From Cyclobacteriaceae bacterium (GTDB taxonomy: Bacteria; Bacteroidota; Bacteroidia; Cytophagales; Cyclobacteriaceae), in NCBI GenBank assembly GCA_016787565.1, contig JAEUUG010000004.1, positions 248,001-312,000 of the forward strand: a DNA stretch of 64,000 bases, in the 5' to 3' direction. Below are positions 51,345-61,115 of this stretch, one piece after another (within the stretch, counting starts at the first letter, position 1; each line of letters starts with the position of its first letter). Below the pieces are notes generated by a model that was not told the DNA's origin, did not search any database, and was given only the letters and a program-made list of their open reading frames with translations. Made by a program: the position numbers and the translations under genes.

Positions 51345-54164
51345 ATGCCCATGGGAAAATATGTTGTTTTTGCATTGCTGTTATTTACAGCCTGTACGGC
51401 TGATGTTACCTATGAAAAATTGGATGATGGTGTGCTCCTTCATCTGGATAAAGGGCAGTTGCTGAAGTTGCAGGTTGTTTCCGAAAAAATAATCCGGGTA
51501 GTTTCTGCCGTTGGCGATTCCCTCCCTCAGGATAAGAGTCTTGTTGTGGTGGGTAGTACCCTACAGACAGTACCATGGACGTTGGAGGAGAGGGGAGGTA
51601 AAATTATCCTCAGCACCACCGCATTGAAGGCTTCTGTTACGCTTCATTCAGGTGCGGTTGCGTTTATGGATTCGACTGGTCACGTTATCCTTCAGGAAAA
51701 AGCGGGAGGTGGTAAGTCATTTAAGGCCTACACGGTTGATCAAGTAAAGACATTTCAAATCCAGCAGGTATTTGAATCTCCCGATGATGAAGCCTTCTAT
51801 GGCCTGGGTCAGCATCAGGAAGGTGCTATGAATTACAAAGGCAAGGATGTTTCGCTTTTCCAGTACAATACAAAAGTGGCCGTTCCTTTTCTGGTATCGA
51901 ATAAAAATTATGGCATTCTCTGGGATAATTATTCGCTTACAAAATTCGGAGACAGCCGTGACTATAAGTCACTTTCAAAATTCAAGTTGTATGATAAAGA
52001 TGGTCAGCCGGGTGGACTCACCGCGAATTATGTTTCCAAAGATGACCCCACGAAAGTGTTTGTCCATAAACTGGATACTGCCATCAATTATGAATTTCTC
52101 ACTTCGCTTAAAGATTTTCCTTCTGAATTCCCCATCGGCAAAGGCCTTGTGTATTGGGATGGATTCATCGAGTCTGACTACGCTGGCATTTATAAATTTT
52201 TGATCAGCTACGCAGGGTATACAAAAATCTGGATCGATGGCAAGGTGGTGGCCGACCATTGGCGCCAAGCCTGGAATCCTGGTACACTTCGTGCGTATCT
52301 GCCGTTCGAAAAGAATACGAAATATCCGATTAAGATTGAGTGGAATCCCGATGGTGGAGAATCATATCTTTCGATCAAATGGCTGGAAGCTCCGGCTGAT
52401 CAAAACAAACTTTCATTTTTCTCAGAAGCCGGTGATGGCATTGACTACTATTTTGTGTACGGCAAAGACCTGGATGAGGTGATCGGTGGGTATCGTACCC
52501 TTACTGGTCGAGCACCAATTTTTCCGAAGTGGGCATTAGGCCTTTGGCAAAGTCGCGAGCGGTATAAAACTCAGGATGAACTATTGGGTGTCGCGGAAGA
52601 ATTCCGCAAAAGGAAAATCCCGTTTGATAACATTGTGCTCGATTGGTTTTACTGGAAGCAGGATCAGTGGGGAAGTCAGCAATTTGATCCAGAACGATTT
52701 CCTGATCCGGCAGGTATGATTAAAAAAGTTCATGAAAAATATAATGCACACTTCATGATATCCGTATGGCCGAAATTTTATGAAGGCACAGAAAACTACA
52801 ATACGTTTGATTCGAAGGGATGGTTGTATAAAGCCAATATCACCAACCGCCAGAAGGATTGGGTTGGTCCGGGGTATGTGTCTACTTTTTACGATGCCTT
52901 TAATCCGGAAGCGCGAAAAGCATTTTGGAAATTGCTGGAAGATAACCTCTATCCGAAAGGAATTGACGCCTGGTGGCTGGACGCCTCAGAACCTGATATA
53001 TTATCCAATGCATCCATTGAGAACAGAAAACTCTTGATGAGCCCGACAGCCCTGGGTTCTTCTACCAAATATTTCAATGCCTATCCGCTTGTAAATGTTG
53101 CCGGAATCTATGAGGGGTTAAAAGAGAAGAATCCTGATCAGCGAATTTTTATTTTAACGCGCTCCGGTTTTGCCGGAACACAACGCTATGCTGCGGCTGT
53201 CTGGAGTGGCGACATTGCTTCGCGCTGGCAGGATTTTAAAACACAGATTTCCGCTGGGTTGAATTTTTCACTTTCCGGTATTCCGTATTGGACAACTGAT
53301 ATTGGGGGTTTTTCGGTGGAAAGACGTTTTGAGAATGCCAAAGGCGAGGACCTTGAAGAATGGCGCGAACAAATGACGCGCTGGTTTCAGTTTAGTACAT
53401 TCTGTCCGTTATTCCGTGTTCACGGCCAATATCCGTTCCGTGAGATGTACAACGTGGCTCCCGAAAGCCATGAGGCCTATCAAACCATGTTGTATTATGA
53501 TAAGCTTCGCTATCGACTGATGCCATACATTTATTCCTTAGCGGGAAAAACGTATCACGATAACTATACCATCATGCGTGCGTTAGCCATGGATTTCAGT
53601 GGTGATAACAAGGTGTTGGGTATTGATGATGAATATTTGTTTGGTCCATCTCTGCTGATTGCTCCCGTCACTGCGTACAAGGCGCGTTCCCGCGAAGTAT
53701 ACCTGCCAGCCGGAGCAGGGTGGTATGATTTTCACACCGGGAAATATTACGAAGGCGGTCAATCGATCACAGCTGATGCACCGTATTCTAAAATGCCGGT
53801 GTTTGTAAAATCAGGAAGCATTCTTCCGGCTGGTCCTGAAATTCAATATGTTGATGAGAAGCCCGCTGATCCCATCACCATCTATGTGTTTACCGGTGCG
53901 GATGGCAAGTTTGTGTTGTATGAAGATGAGGGAACAAATTACAATTATGAAAAGGGACAGTATTCAAAAATTCCGATGCACTATTCGGCACAAAATCGTG
54001 AGTTGACGATAGGCCACCGGGAAGGTGCTTTTTCAGGAATGCTTTCGAAGCGCACTTTTCAAATTATCTGGGTAACGCGTGAAAATCCGGCAGGTGTTAC
54101 GTTGCAGCCAACGAAACAACAGAATGTGGCCTATTCAGGTGATGAAATTCGGTTGAAGCACTAA
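51345..54164 (+). CDS. Glycoside hydrolase family 31 (alpha-xylosidase-like) with PA14 insertion
   Basis: A 939-residue lipoprotein (lipobox FTAC) of GH31, retaining alpha-glycosidases. A PA14 beta-barrel (~260-345, VYWDGFIESDYAGIYKFLISY) is inserted before the TIM barrel, as in some xyloglucan-active alpha-xylosidases. The nucleophile is D546 in AWWLDASEPD, and the acid/base is D623 in VWSGDIASRW. Later beta domains end near residue 930. It would cut alpha-linked xylose or glucose. It starts the GH31-GH2 operon, with GH2 beginning eight bases after its stop. Confidence 0.92.
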   Translation: MPMGKYVVFALLLFTACTADVTYEKLDDGVLLHLDKGQLLKLQVVSEKIIRVVSAVGDSLPQDKSLVVVGSTLQTVPWTLEERGGKIILSTTALKASVTLHSGAVAFMDSTGHVILQEKAGGGKSFKAYTVDQVKTFQIQQVFESPDDEAFYGLGQHQEGAMNYKGKDVSLFQYNTKVAVPFLVSNKNYGILWDNYSLTKFGDSRDYKSLSKFKLYDKDGQPGGLTANYVSKDDPTKVFVHKLDTAINYEFLTSLKDFPSEFPIGKGLVYWDGFIESDYAGIYKFLISYAGYTKIWIDGKVVADHWRQAWNPGTLRAYLPFEKNTKYPIKIEWNPDGGESYLSIKWLEAPADQNKLSFFSEAGDGIDYYFVYGKDLDEVIGGYRTLTGRAPIFPKWALGLWQSRERYKTQDELLGVAEEFRKRKIPFDNIVLDWFYWKQDQWGSQQFDPERFPDPAGMIKKVHEKYNAHFMISVWPKFYEGTENYNTFDSKGWLYKANITNRQKDWVGPGYVSTFYDAFNPEARKAFWKLLEDNLYPKGIDAWWLDASEPDILSNASIENRKLLMSPTALGSSTKYFNAYPLVNVAGIYEGLKEKNPDQRIFILTRSGFAGTQRYAAAVWSGDIASRWQDFKTQISAGLNFSLSGIPYWTTDIGGFSVERRFENAKGEDLEEWREQMTRWFQFSTFCPLFRVHGQYPFREMYNVAPESHEAYQTMLYYDKLRYRLMPYIYSLAGKTYHDNYTIMRALAMDFSGDNKVLGIDDEYLFGPSLLIAPVTAYKARSREVYLPAGAGWYDFHTGKYYEGGQSITADAPYSKMPVFVKSGSILPAGPEIQYVDEKPADPITIYVFTGADGKFVLYEDEGTNYNYEKGQYSKIPMHYSAQNRELTIGHREGAFSGMLSKRTFQIIWVTRENPAGVTLQPTKQQNVAYSGDEIRLKH

Positions 54165-54172
54165 TTTCGGAG

Positions 54173-56590
54173 ATGATGAGGATGAAATTATTTTCTATAC
54201 TGATACCAGCCTTTGCTCTCTTTTTCTTAGGTGGTTGTTCGTCCACTACTACGAGTCCTCGCCACCGTAGCAGCTTTAACCAGGATTGGTATTTTACACT
54301 CGAAAATCCTGAAGGTGCGGAGTCCCTATTGTTCGATCATACCAACTGGCGACAGTTGAATCTGCCACACGATTGGAGTATCGAAGGAGAGTTCAGTGAG
54401 CAGCATGCTGCCGGAGTAGGTGGTGGTGCGTTGCCGGGTGGAACGGGTTGGTATAGAAAGAGTTTTGTTGTTCCGTCATCGCAGTCTAACGGAAAAGTCT
54501 TTATTGATTTTGATGGAATTTATTGGAATAGTGAAGTTTGGATAAACGGTCACTATTTAGGCAAGCGACCCAACGGATATATATCCTTTCAATATGACCT
54601 CACACCTCATATCATTTTCGGAGCAGACAACGTTATCACGGTGAAAGTGGATAACGCCCAACAGCCAAACTCACGATGGTATTCAGGTTCCGGTATTTAC
54701 CGCAATGTTTGGTTGGTTGCTACTGATCGTGTTCATGTTGATTACAATGGTTCGTTTATTCAAACTCCGGAAGCATCCGATCAATCTGCACGCGTAAACT
54801 TGACACTCGCCATCCGTAACGAATCGGAAGAGGACCAGAAAATCGAGACGGTTACCGTTTTAAAAGATGCATCCGGTACAGAAGTAGGTCGGTCAACTGT
54901 ATCGGTAACTATCGGACGTGGCCGTAAGGTGAACGCTGAGCAGGAATTTAACCTGGCTACACCCAACTTGTGGTCAATTGACAATCCTTACTTGTACAAC
55001 GCACTAACTACATTAATCAGGGAGGGGAAAGTCATTGATCAGTATGAAACTCCATTGGGCGTGCGGTATTTCAACTTCAATGCGCAACATGGATTTTCTT
55101 TAAATGGAAAGTCCATGAAAATCCAAGGAGTGTGCCTTCACCACGATTTAGGCTGTCTTGGGTCAGCCATCCACCCGAGTGCTATTGAACGTCAATTGGC
55201 AATCATGAAGGGCATGGGAGTCAATGCTATCCGAACATCGCACAATCCACCAGCACCCGAGTTGCTGGACTTATGCGATAAAATGGGTTTCATCGTGATG
55301 GATGAAATGTTTGACATGTGGAAACGAAAAAAATCCGAATTTGATTATAGCCAGTATTGGGAAGCGTGGCACGAACGTGATCTGCGTGATTTTATTCAGC
55401 GTGACAGGAATCACCCCAGTGTGATGATCTGGAGTATCGGAAATGAAATTGGCGAACAATGGGATAGTACCGGCACACACATCACCAGGGAACTGGTGTC
55501 AATTGTCCGGTCGCTCGATACAACCCGGCCCATCACTACAGCGAATAACGAAATCAAGAATAATCACATTATCAAATCAGAAGCACTTGACCTGATCGGA
55601 TACAACTACAATCATGCAGCGTTTGCTACTTTTCCCAATGATTATCCCGGACAGAAATTGATTGGCGCTGAAACAACTTCAGCATTGGCTACACGTGGTC
55701 ATTACGATTTTCCCTCCGACACCATTAAGCGTTGGCCCATTGCATGGGATAAACCCTTTACGACAGGCAACACCGATCACACCGTTTCTGCGTATGATCA
55801 GGTGAGCGCTCCCTGGGGTTCCACACACGAAGAAACCTGGAGAGAAGTTAAAAAATATGATTTCGTTTCCGGTATGTTTATCTGGACAGGCTTTGATTAC
55901 CTGGGCGAGCCTACGCCTTATGGATGGCCGTCACGAAGTTCGTATTTTGGTGTTGTCGATCTTGCCGGTTTTCCAAAAGATGCTTACTATCTCTATCAGA
56001 GTGAATGGACCGACAAACCTGTGTTGCATATTTTTCCACATTGGAATTGGACGGTTGGTCAGCAGATTGATGTTTGGGCATATTTTAATCAGGCTGATGA
56101 AGTTGAGTTATTCATCAACGGTAAGTCCGCAGGCATCAGAAAAAAGGTAAACGATGATTTACATGTGATGTGGCGCGTTCCATTTGAGTCCGGAGTATTA
56201 AAAGCGGTATCACGCAAGAGCGGAAAGGATATAGTAACAAAAGAAGTTCGTACTGCCGGTGCGCCTTACAGCATTACCGCTGAAGCCGATCGCAGTGTGC
56301 TTCATGAAGGTGAACTGGCATTTATAACGGTTACCGTTGTAGACGCAGCGGGCACGATCGTTCCCGATGCTGAAAACCTGATAAGATTTGAAGTCGATGA
56401 TGAGGCAGAGATTGTTGGTGTGGACAATGGCAATCCCGTCAGTCATGAATCTTTCAAGGCTAACAAACGAAAGGCTTTTCACGGGAAATGCCTGGTGGTT
56501 TTAAAGCCCGGAAAGGAAACCAGTAAGATCAGGTTGAGGGCTTTCTCGGATGGACTACAAGAATCGAAACTTGAGATTACCATTCGTTGA
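54173..56590 (+). CDS. Glycoside hydrolase family 2 (beta-galactosidase-like)
   Basis: An 805-residue lipoprotein (lipobox LGGC). The sugar-binding N-domain (DWSIEGEFSEQHAAGVGGG), immunoglobulin-like domain, and TIM barrel of GH2 are in order; the acid/base is E425 in WSIGNEIGEQW, and the nucleophile is E500 in IGAETTSA. The C-terminal beta domains (DUF4982-like) follow. It should remove beta-galactose or similar terminal residues. It follows GH31 closely, and 83 bp later comes the GH3 gene. Confidence 0.93.
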   Translation: MMRMKLFSILIPAFALFFLGGCSSTTTSPRHRSSFNQDWYFTLENPEGAESLLFDHTNWRQLNLPHDWSIEGEFSEQHAAGVGGGALPGGTGWYRKSFVVPSSQSNGKVFIDFDGIYWNSEVWINGHYLGKRPNGYISFQYDLTPHIIFGADNVITVKVDNAQQPNSRWYSGSGIYRNVWLVATDRVHVDYNGSFIQTPEASDQSARVNLTLAIRNESEEDQKIETVTVLKDASGTEVGRSTVSVTIGRGRKVNAEQEFNLATPNLWSIDNPYLYNALTTLIREGKVIDQYETPLGVRYFNFNAQHGFSLNGKSMKIQGVCLHHDLGCLGSAIHPSAIERQLAIMKGMGVNAIRTSHNPPAPELLDLCDKMGFIVMDEMFDMWKRKKSEFDYSQYWEAWHERDLRDFIQRDRNHPSVMIWSIGNEIGEQWDSTGTHITRELVSIVRSLDTTRPITTANNEIKNNHIIKSEALDLIGYNYNHAAFATFPNDYPGQKLIGAETTSALATRGHYDFPSDTIKRWPIAWDKPFTTGNTDHTVSAYDQVSAPWGSTHEETWREVKKYDFVSGMFIWTGFDYLGEPTPYGWPSRSSYFGVVDLAGFPKDAYYLYQSEWTDKPVLHIFPHWNWTVGQQIDVWAYFNQADEVELFINGKSAGIRKKVNDDLHVMWRVPFESGVLKAVSRKSGKDIVTKEVRTAGAPYSITAEADRSVLHEGELAFITVTVVDAAGTIVPDAENLIRFEVDDEAEIVGVDNGNPVSHESFKANKRKAFHGKCLVVLKPGKETSKIRLRAFSDGLQESKLEITIR

Positions 56591-56601
56591 TGGATATTTG
56601 C

Positions 56602-56613
56602 TGACAAAAATCA
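56602..56613. promoter_or_regulatory. CRP/FNR-type box upstream of GH3
   Basis: TGACAAAAATCA is identical to the 12-base core before ccoNO. It lies 60 bp before the GH3 ATG and ~47 bp upstream of TACTTTAA (56654-56661). Identity with the ccoNO box is suggestive but could be chance. Confidence 0.4.
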
Positions 56614-56673
56614 TGATCACCTTCATCGTGTAAGAGTAGATTTGAATACCGATTACTTTAAATACCAAAATTT

Positions 56674-58836
56674 ATGAATAAGCTATTGAACAGCGCAGTC
56701 GTTATTTTGCTGGCGCTGATGATGTTGTCATGTTCAACATCGGAGAAAAAAATATCCTCCACCGAACAACGGATTGATTCGCTGATCAGTTTGATGACGT
56801 TGGAAGAAAAAGTTGGAATGATCCATGCGAGTTCGTCCTTTACTTCAGGAGGAGTTGAACGGCTCGGCATTCCGGAGTGGACGATGTCTGATGGACCACA
56901 TGGTGTACGCAAAGAACATGGCAGAGATTGGGAAGCTGATCAGGATGCCGATGATTCCGCAACGTATTTGCCTACAGGCATTGCACTGGCAGCAACATGG
57001 AATCCTGATCTTGGCTATGAATTCGGAAAGGTGTTAGGCAGCGAGGCTAACTATCGGGGCAAAGATGTTATTCTGGGTCCGGGGATAAACATTATTCGGA
57101 CACCAGTGAATGGAAGAAATTTTGAATACCTGAGTGAAGATCCTTACCTAATTTCCAGGATGGCAGTTGGCTATATCAAGGGTGTTCAGGATCAGGGTGT
57201 AGCAGCCTGCGTAAAACATTACCTGGCCAATAACCAGGAGCATGAGCGAAATCTTGTAGATGTTGAGATGAGTGAGCGGGTGTTGCGCGAAATATATTTA
57301 CCAGGCTTCAAGGCTGCTGTTCAGGAAGGTGGAGCATTAACCCTCATGGGTTCATATAATAAATTCAGAGGTCAATATTGTACGCATCACGAATACCTGA
57401 TCAATAAAATTTTAAAAGATGAGTGGGGCTTCACCGGAGCCGTTATCAGCGACTGGGGTGCTGTACATAACACCATGGAAGCGCTGCAGTACGGAACAGA
57501 TGTAGAAATGGGAACGGATTTATCCATGTTGCCCAATCCGGATTACAGCAAATTCTTTTTGGCAGATACGGTTATTGCACTGGTTAAAAGCGGAGTAGTG
57601 AAGGAGTCGCTACTTGATGATAAAGTGAGACGAATACTTCGCGTCATGTTCAAGACCCATATGTTTGATGAACGCCCCCGTGGCGCATTTAATACTCCTG
57701 AACATCAGTCTACTGCTCGAAAGATTGCCGAAGAGGCCATTGTTTTATTGAAGAATGATCAGGTTCTCCCCTTGAAGAAAGCAACTGTTAAATCCATTGC
57801 TGTTATTGGTGCGAATGCCACCCGGAAACATGCCGGTGGGGGAGGCAGCTCGCAGGTTAATGCAAAGTATGAAATCACACCCCTTCAGGGTTTAATCAAT
57901 ACTGCGGATGGAAAAATCAAAATCAATTATGTACCGGGTTATGCGATTGCCCGCGATGCAAAAGCAGATACGAAACTCATTCAGGAAGCCGTTAAGGCAG
58001 CGGCAGCCGCTCAGACTACAATCTTCGTGGGTGGATTCATTCATGGTTACTCCGATGCCTGGAATGATAATGCATATGATGCAGAAGGACAGGATAAGCC
58101 CAATATGAATCTTCCTTTCGGACAGGATGAATTAATTGAGGCGTTGTTGAAAGCAAATCCCAACACCATCATTGTACTCTACGGTGGAGGTCCTGCTGAC
58201 ATGACACGTTGGGCCGGAAAGGCGAAAGCTATTATTCAGGCATGGTATCCCGGAATGGAAGGTGGAACAGCATTGGCAAAAATTATTTTTGGTGACATCA
58301 ACCCATCTGGAAAACTCCCCGTAACATTTCCGGTTAAATTGGAAGATAGTCCTGCGCATGCCCTGGGTGCCTATCCGGGTGATGCAAATTTAAAGGAAGA
58401 ATATAAAGAAGGTCTGCTGGTTGGGTATCGCTATTTCGATACGAAAAAAGTAGTACCTCAATTCGCGTTTGGTCATGGTTTGTCGTATACAACATTTACG
58501 ATAGAAAATCTTGTTATCGAATCTGCCAATAAAACGGCCACCGTAAAATGCATTGTTAAGAATACCGGAAATGTACCCGGTGCGGAGGTTGTTCAGGTTT
58601 ATGTGAAAGATGATGTATCTTCTGTTGAACGTCCGGAGAAGGAGTTGAAAGCTTTTCAAAAAGTATTCCTGAATCCAGGTGAAGCAAAGCCGATTGAGTT
58701 CGTTCTCAATGAAGATGCTTTTCACTATTATGATGAAAAAACAGGACAGTTTATAGTGGAGCCTGGTGCCTTCACCATCTTCGTTGGAAGTTCATCGCGT
58801 GAAATCACGCTTACGGGAACAGTCGATTTAAAATAA
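56674..58836 (+). CDS. Glycoside hydrolase family 3 (beta-glucosidase-like)
   Basis: A 720-residue lipoprotein (lipobox LSC, Cys ~15). GH3 domains run in the usual order: (beta/alpha)8 barrel, alpha/beta sandwich and C-terminal fibronectin-like domain ending ITLTGTVDLK. The nucleophile is D260 in VISDWGAVH. KHYLANNQE carries the Lys-His substrate-binding pair. It would release glucose from beta-linked oligosaccharides, the final step after GH31, GH2 and GH127 trimming. A dispersed repeat follows its stop. Confidence 0.95.
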   Translation: MNKLLNSAVVILLALMMLSCSTSEKKISSTEQRIDSLISLMTLEEKVGMIHASSSFTSGGVERLGIPEWTMSDGPHGVRKEHGRDWEADQDADDSATYLPTGIALAATWNPDLGYEFGKVLGSEANYRGKDVILGPGINIIRTPVNGRNFEYLSEDPYLISRMAVGYIKGVQDQGVAACVKHYLANNQEHERNLVDVEMSERVLREIYLPGFKAAVQEGGALTLMGSYNKFRGQYCTHHEYLINKILKDEWGFTGAVISDWGAVHNTMEALQYGTDVEMGTDLSMLPNPDYSKFFLADTVIALVKSGVVKESLLDDKVRRILRVMFKTHMFDERPRGAFNTPEHQSTARKIAEEAIVLLKNDQVLPLKKATVKSIAVIGANATRKHAGGGGSSQVNAKYEITPLQGLINTADGKIKINYVPGYAIARDAKADTKLIQEAVKAAAAAQTTIFVGGFIHGYSDAWNDNAYDAEGQDKPNMNLPFGQDELIEALLKANPNTIIVLYGGGPADMTRWAGKAKAIIQAWYPGMEGGTALAKIIFGDINPSGKLPVTFPVKLEDSPAHALGAYPGDANLKEEYKEGLLVGYRYFDTKKVVPQFAFGHGLSYTTFTIENLVIESANKTATVKCIVKNTGNVPGAEVVQVYVKDDVSSVERPEKELKAFQKVFLNPGEAKPIEFVLNEDAFHYYDEKTGQFIVEPGAFTIFVGSSSREITLTGTVDLK

Positions 58837-58855
58837 TTTCGCTATTTCTTTTGTA

Positions 58856-58990
58856 AAGAGAAGCTGTTTCAAAAGTTGTCTGGTCATCGCGGGCAATGCC
58901 CGCGATCCCAGATTTGAAAGGTATAAGAGACTCCGGCTCAAAGGCCGAAATACATTTCAATTTTAATTGACTTTTGAGGCAGCCTCTCTT
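58856..58990. repeat. Dispersed repeat copy 2 (MITE-like, 135 bp)
   Basis: Homologous to 41034-41163. The ends AAGAGAAGCTGTTTCAAAAG (58856-58875) and CTTTTGAGGCAGCCTCTCTT (58971-58990) are near-inverted repeats. The inner hairpin ATCGCGGGC-AAT-GCCCGCGAT is perfect here. It sits between convergent GH3 and SulP genes and could act as a bidirectional terminator. Confidence 0.75.
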
Positions 58991-59002
58991 TTGTTATTTG
59001 AT

Positions 59003-60445
59003 TTATTGGGCAATAAGTTCTTCAACTTCTTCTTGCGCTTCGACTTTTTGTACTGGAGCCGAATTTTTGCTATGGTGCTTTTTGGGGCGAAACTTCTGTA
59101 TTATAAAATACAGTATCAATGCGGATAGTACACCTGTCAAGAAATCAGTAAGGGGTACCATCACTGCGGTATACAGCATCATGATCATTTCAAATTTTCC
59201 GGTATTGATTATTTCCCTGATCTCCGATCGTTTGATCATATTGCTTGCAACCCAAAGCAGGATTCCTCCTATGCAAGCCATTGGTACCAACTCCAGATAG
59301 GGAGCAACGTAAAAAGCCATCAATAATTTAAGGCCACCTTTAAAATATCCTGCTAGGGGAGTCATGGCGCCTGCTTTGATGCTGGTTGCGGTTCTCGCGA
59401 GGGCACCGGTACATGGAAATCCATTGACGAGAGGCGTAATAATCTGAACAAGACCTTGCCCCCAGAATTCTTTGTCGGGATTGAAAGGTGTCTTTTGGTT
59501 ATTGGCCATTCGATCAGCCATCGAAGAGCAAAGCAGACTCTCAACACCCGATACGAATACAATGGCGGTAACAAAATAAATGATATCAATCAACACTCCG
59601 GTTGAAAATGCAGGCATGGATGGCCCTGTAAATACAAAGAAATTATTCGGAATACTTCCGTAAATATCACGAACCAAAATAATGCCTTTATTCGATAGCA
59701 GTGTTGCTGTAACCACGGTAGCCATTCCGATGGCAATCAATGGCGCAGGAATGAATATCGAAACTTTCAGCAATCTTCGGGTAAGAAAAAATGTTCCAAG
59801 TCCGATGAGTATTGACCATACATTGATTTTACTGAGATTTCCAATCGAGGCTTGAATGTTATGAATCAGTCCTCCTTTAATATTTTCATCCTGCCCCAGT
59901 GTATCCTTGAAACTTTCAATACCCAATATGTCTTCTACATTCGTTAGCGCAATGGCGATAGCAATACCAACAGTGAAACCAACAACAATGGAGTTGGGCA
60001 CAAGTTTCGCGTACTTGCCCATCCCCGAAAGGCCCAGCAGCATCAATATGATTCCGGACAGGATGGACACAAACACTAAAAATCCGTGAGCTTCTGCAGC
60101 CGTTCCGCCACCTTGTACGCCATACTTGCTGATAAGCGCAGCGATCACGGGAATAAAGGCCGCGGTAGGTCCGTACACCTGATATTTAGAGCCGCCAAAC
60201 GTACGGCCTACAATGCAGGCCAGTGCACCGGCAATTATTCCCTGCTCTGGCCTGAGTCCCATCGCCATGGCAAACCCCATGGCCATCGGTATGGCAGTTA
60301 ATGCAACGATTAAACCTGCGCTGAAGTCGCGGTATATGGTTGAACGCCAATTGTGCGATTGTAGATCTTCGAAACGACTATCAAAAAAAGTAAAAAAGAG
60401 TTTGAGTCGCTCGCGTACGGTGGTGGATTCAATTGCTTTATTCAT
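59003..60445 (-). CDS. SulP-family anion transporter without STAS domain
   Basis: A 480-residue transporter of the SLC26/SulP family, with about 12-14 helices. The N-terminal motif FSAGLIVALTAIPMAMGFAMA and GLVQIITPLVNGFPCTGALARTA are conserved family blocks. The protein ends soon after the membrane domain in an acidic tail, so the cytoplasmic STAS domain typical of SulP proteins is missing. Substrate (sulfate, bicarbonate or another anion) cannot be set from sequence alone. It is the second gene of a usp-sulP operon, 42 bp after usp. Confidence 0.9.
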   Translation of the reverse strand: MNKAIESTTVRERLKLFFTFFDSRFEDLQSHNWRSTIYRDFSAGLIVALTAIPMAMGFAMAMGLRPEQGIIAGALACIVGRTFGGSKYQVYGPTAAFIPVIAALISKYGVQGGGTAAEAHGFLVFVSILSGIILMLLGLSGMGKYAKLVPNSIVVGFTVGIAIAIALTNVEDILGIESFKDTLGQDENIKGGLIHNIQASIGNLSKINVWSILIGLGTFFLTRRLLKVSIFIPAPLIAIGMATVVTATLLSNKGIILVRDIYGSIPNNFFVFTGPSMPAFSTGVLIDIIYFVTAIVFVSGVESLLCSSMADRMANNQKTPFNPDKEFWGQGLVQIITPLVNGFPCTGALARTATSIKAGAMTPLAGYFKGGLKLLMAFYVAPYLELVPMACIGGILLWVASNMIKRSEIREIINTGKFEMIMMLYTAVMVPLTDFLTGVLSALILYFIIQKFRPKKHHSKNSAPVQKVEAQEEVEELIAQ

Positions 60446-60487
60446 GGTTGTAAAGTTTTACGAGTAGTAGATGAGTAACCGATAGGT

Positions 60488-60967
60488 TTATATCAGAAAT
60501 AATTCAGCCAACTGATTTTTTTCCGGAATATTTCCGGTTTGTTTCCAATGAATCTCTGTGATGGGAATCGTGCTTTTTCGAATAAAGGGAATCGGATCGA
60601 AGCTTTCTTTGTTCAGTTGCAGACTATAGTTTTTTGGAATCAGGATTTCATCTACACGGTTTCCTTCTAAAAAATTTTGGAATGCTGCCTGTGTGTGTCC
60701 GGTAAAAACTTCTATTCGAGCCGAATTGATTTTTGATGCGTACTTGCTGCGGATGATTTTGCAGGCATCGTTAAAGACTGGTGTAACCAGCGATTCGATC
60801 ATGTCTTTCTTTGAAAAGAAGAGCAAGTCCACAATAGAATCGGACAACTGTGCACAATGCAGCAAGATAATATTGACGCTGCCGATTTGTACCGACTCAG
60901 CAGCCTCAATAAATAGCTTGAGGGATTCAATTGAAAAATCGGTGGGAATGAGTATTGTTCTTTTCAT
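60488..60967 (-). CDS. Universal stress protein-like
   Basis: A 159-residue UspA-like protein starting MKRTILIPTDFSIESLKLF; an ATG 33 bp further upstream adds unconserved residues. The fold's strands and the end (STIPITEI) are recognisable, but the ATP-binding glycine loop is not obvious. It precedes the SulP transporter gene. Four 11-bp direct repeats 72-112 bp upstream of its start suggest activation by the OmpR-type regulator encoded nearby. Confidence 0.8.
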   Translation of the reverse strand: MKRTILIPTDFSIESLKLFIEAAESVQIGSVNIILLHCAQLSDSIVDLLFFSKKDMIESLVTPVFNDACKIIRSKYASKINSARIEVFTGHTQAAFQNFLEGNRVDEILIPKNYSLQLNKESFDPIPFIRKSTIPITEIHWKQTGNIPEKNQLAELFLI

Positions 60968-61038
60968 GCGTTTATAATTAGTATGAGGGACACATGACAT
61001 ATCGCTCTTTTAAATTTTGATTAAAACTAGAGCGGGAA

Positions 61039-61079
61039 GATTAGAACGATTTAAGAACCAGATTAGAATGTGATTAGAA
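61039..61079 (-). promoter_or_regulatory. Four 11-bp direct repeats, probable OmpR/PhoB-type binding array
   Basis: Read on the minus strand, TTCTAATC occurs at 61079, 61068 and 61046 and a degenerate TTCTTAAA at 61057, all exactly 11 bp apart. OmpR/PhoB regulators bind such 11-bp direct repeats as head-to-tail dimers. The array lies 71 bp upstream of usp and next to the only OmpR-type regulator in this window. Confidence 0.65.
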
Positions 61080-61115
61080 TAGCTGAAAAGTATGGGGATA
61101 TGTTTAACGGCCGTT

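Noticed and set aside
61039..61079. The 11-bp repeats as a CRISPR array or tandem satellite
   Set aside because: Units are too short, there are no unique spacers or cas genes, and the spacing fits an OmpR-type binding array.
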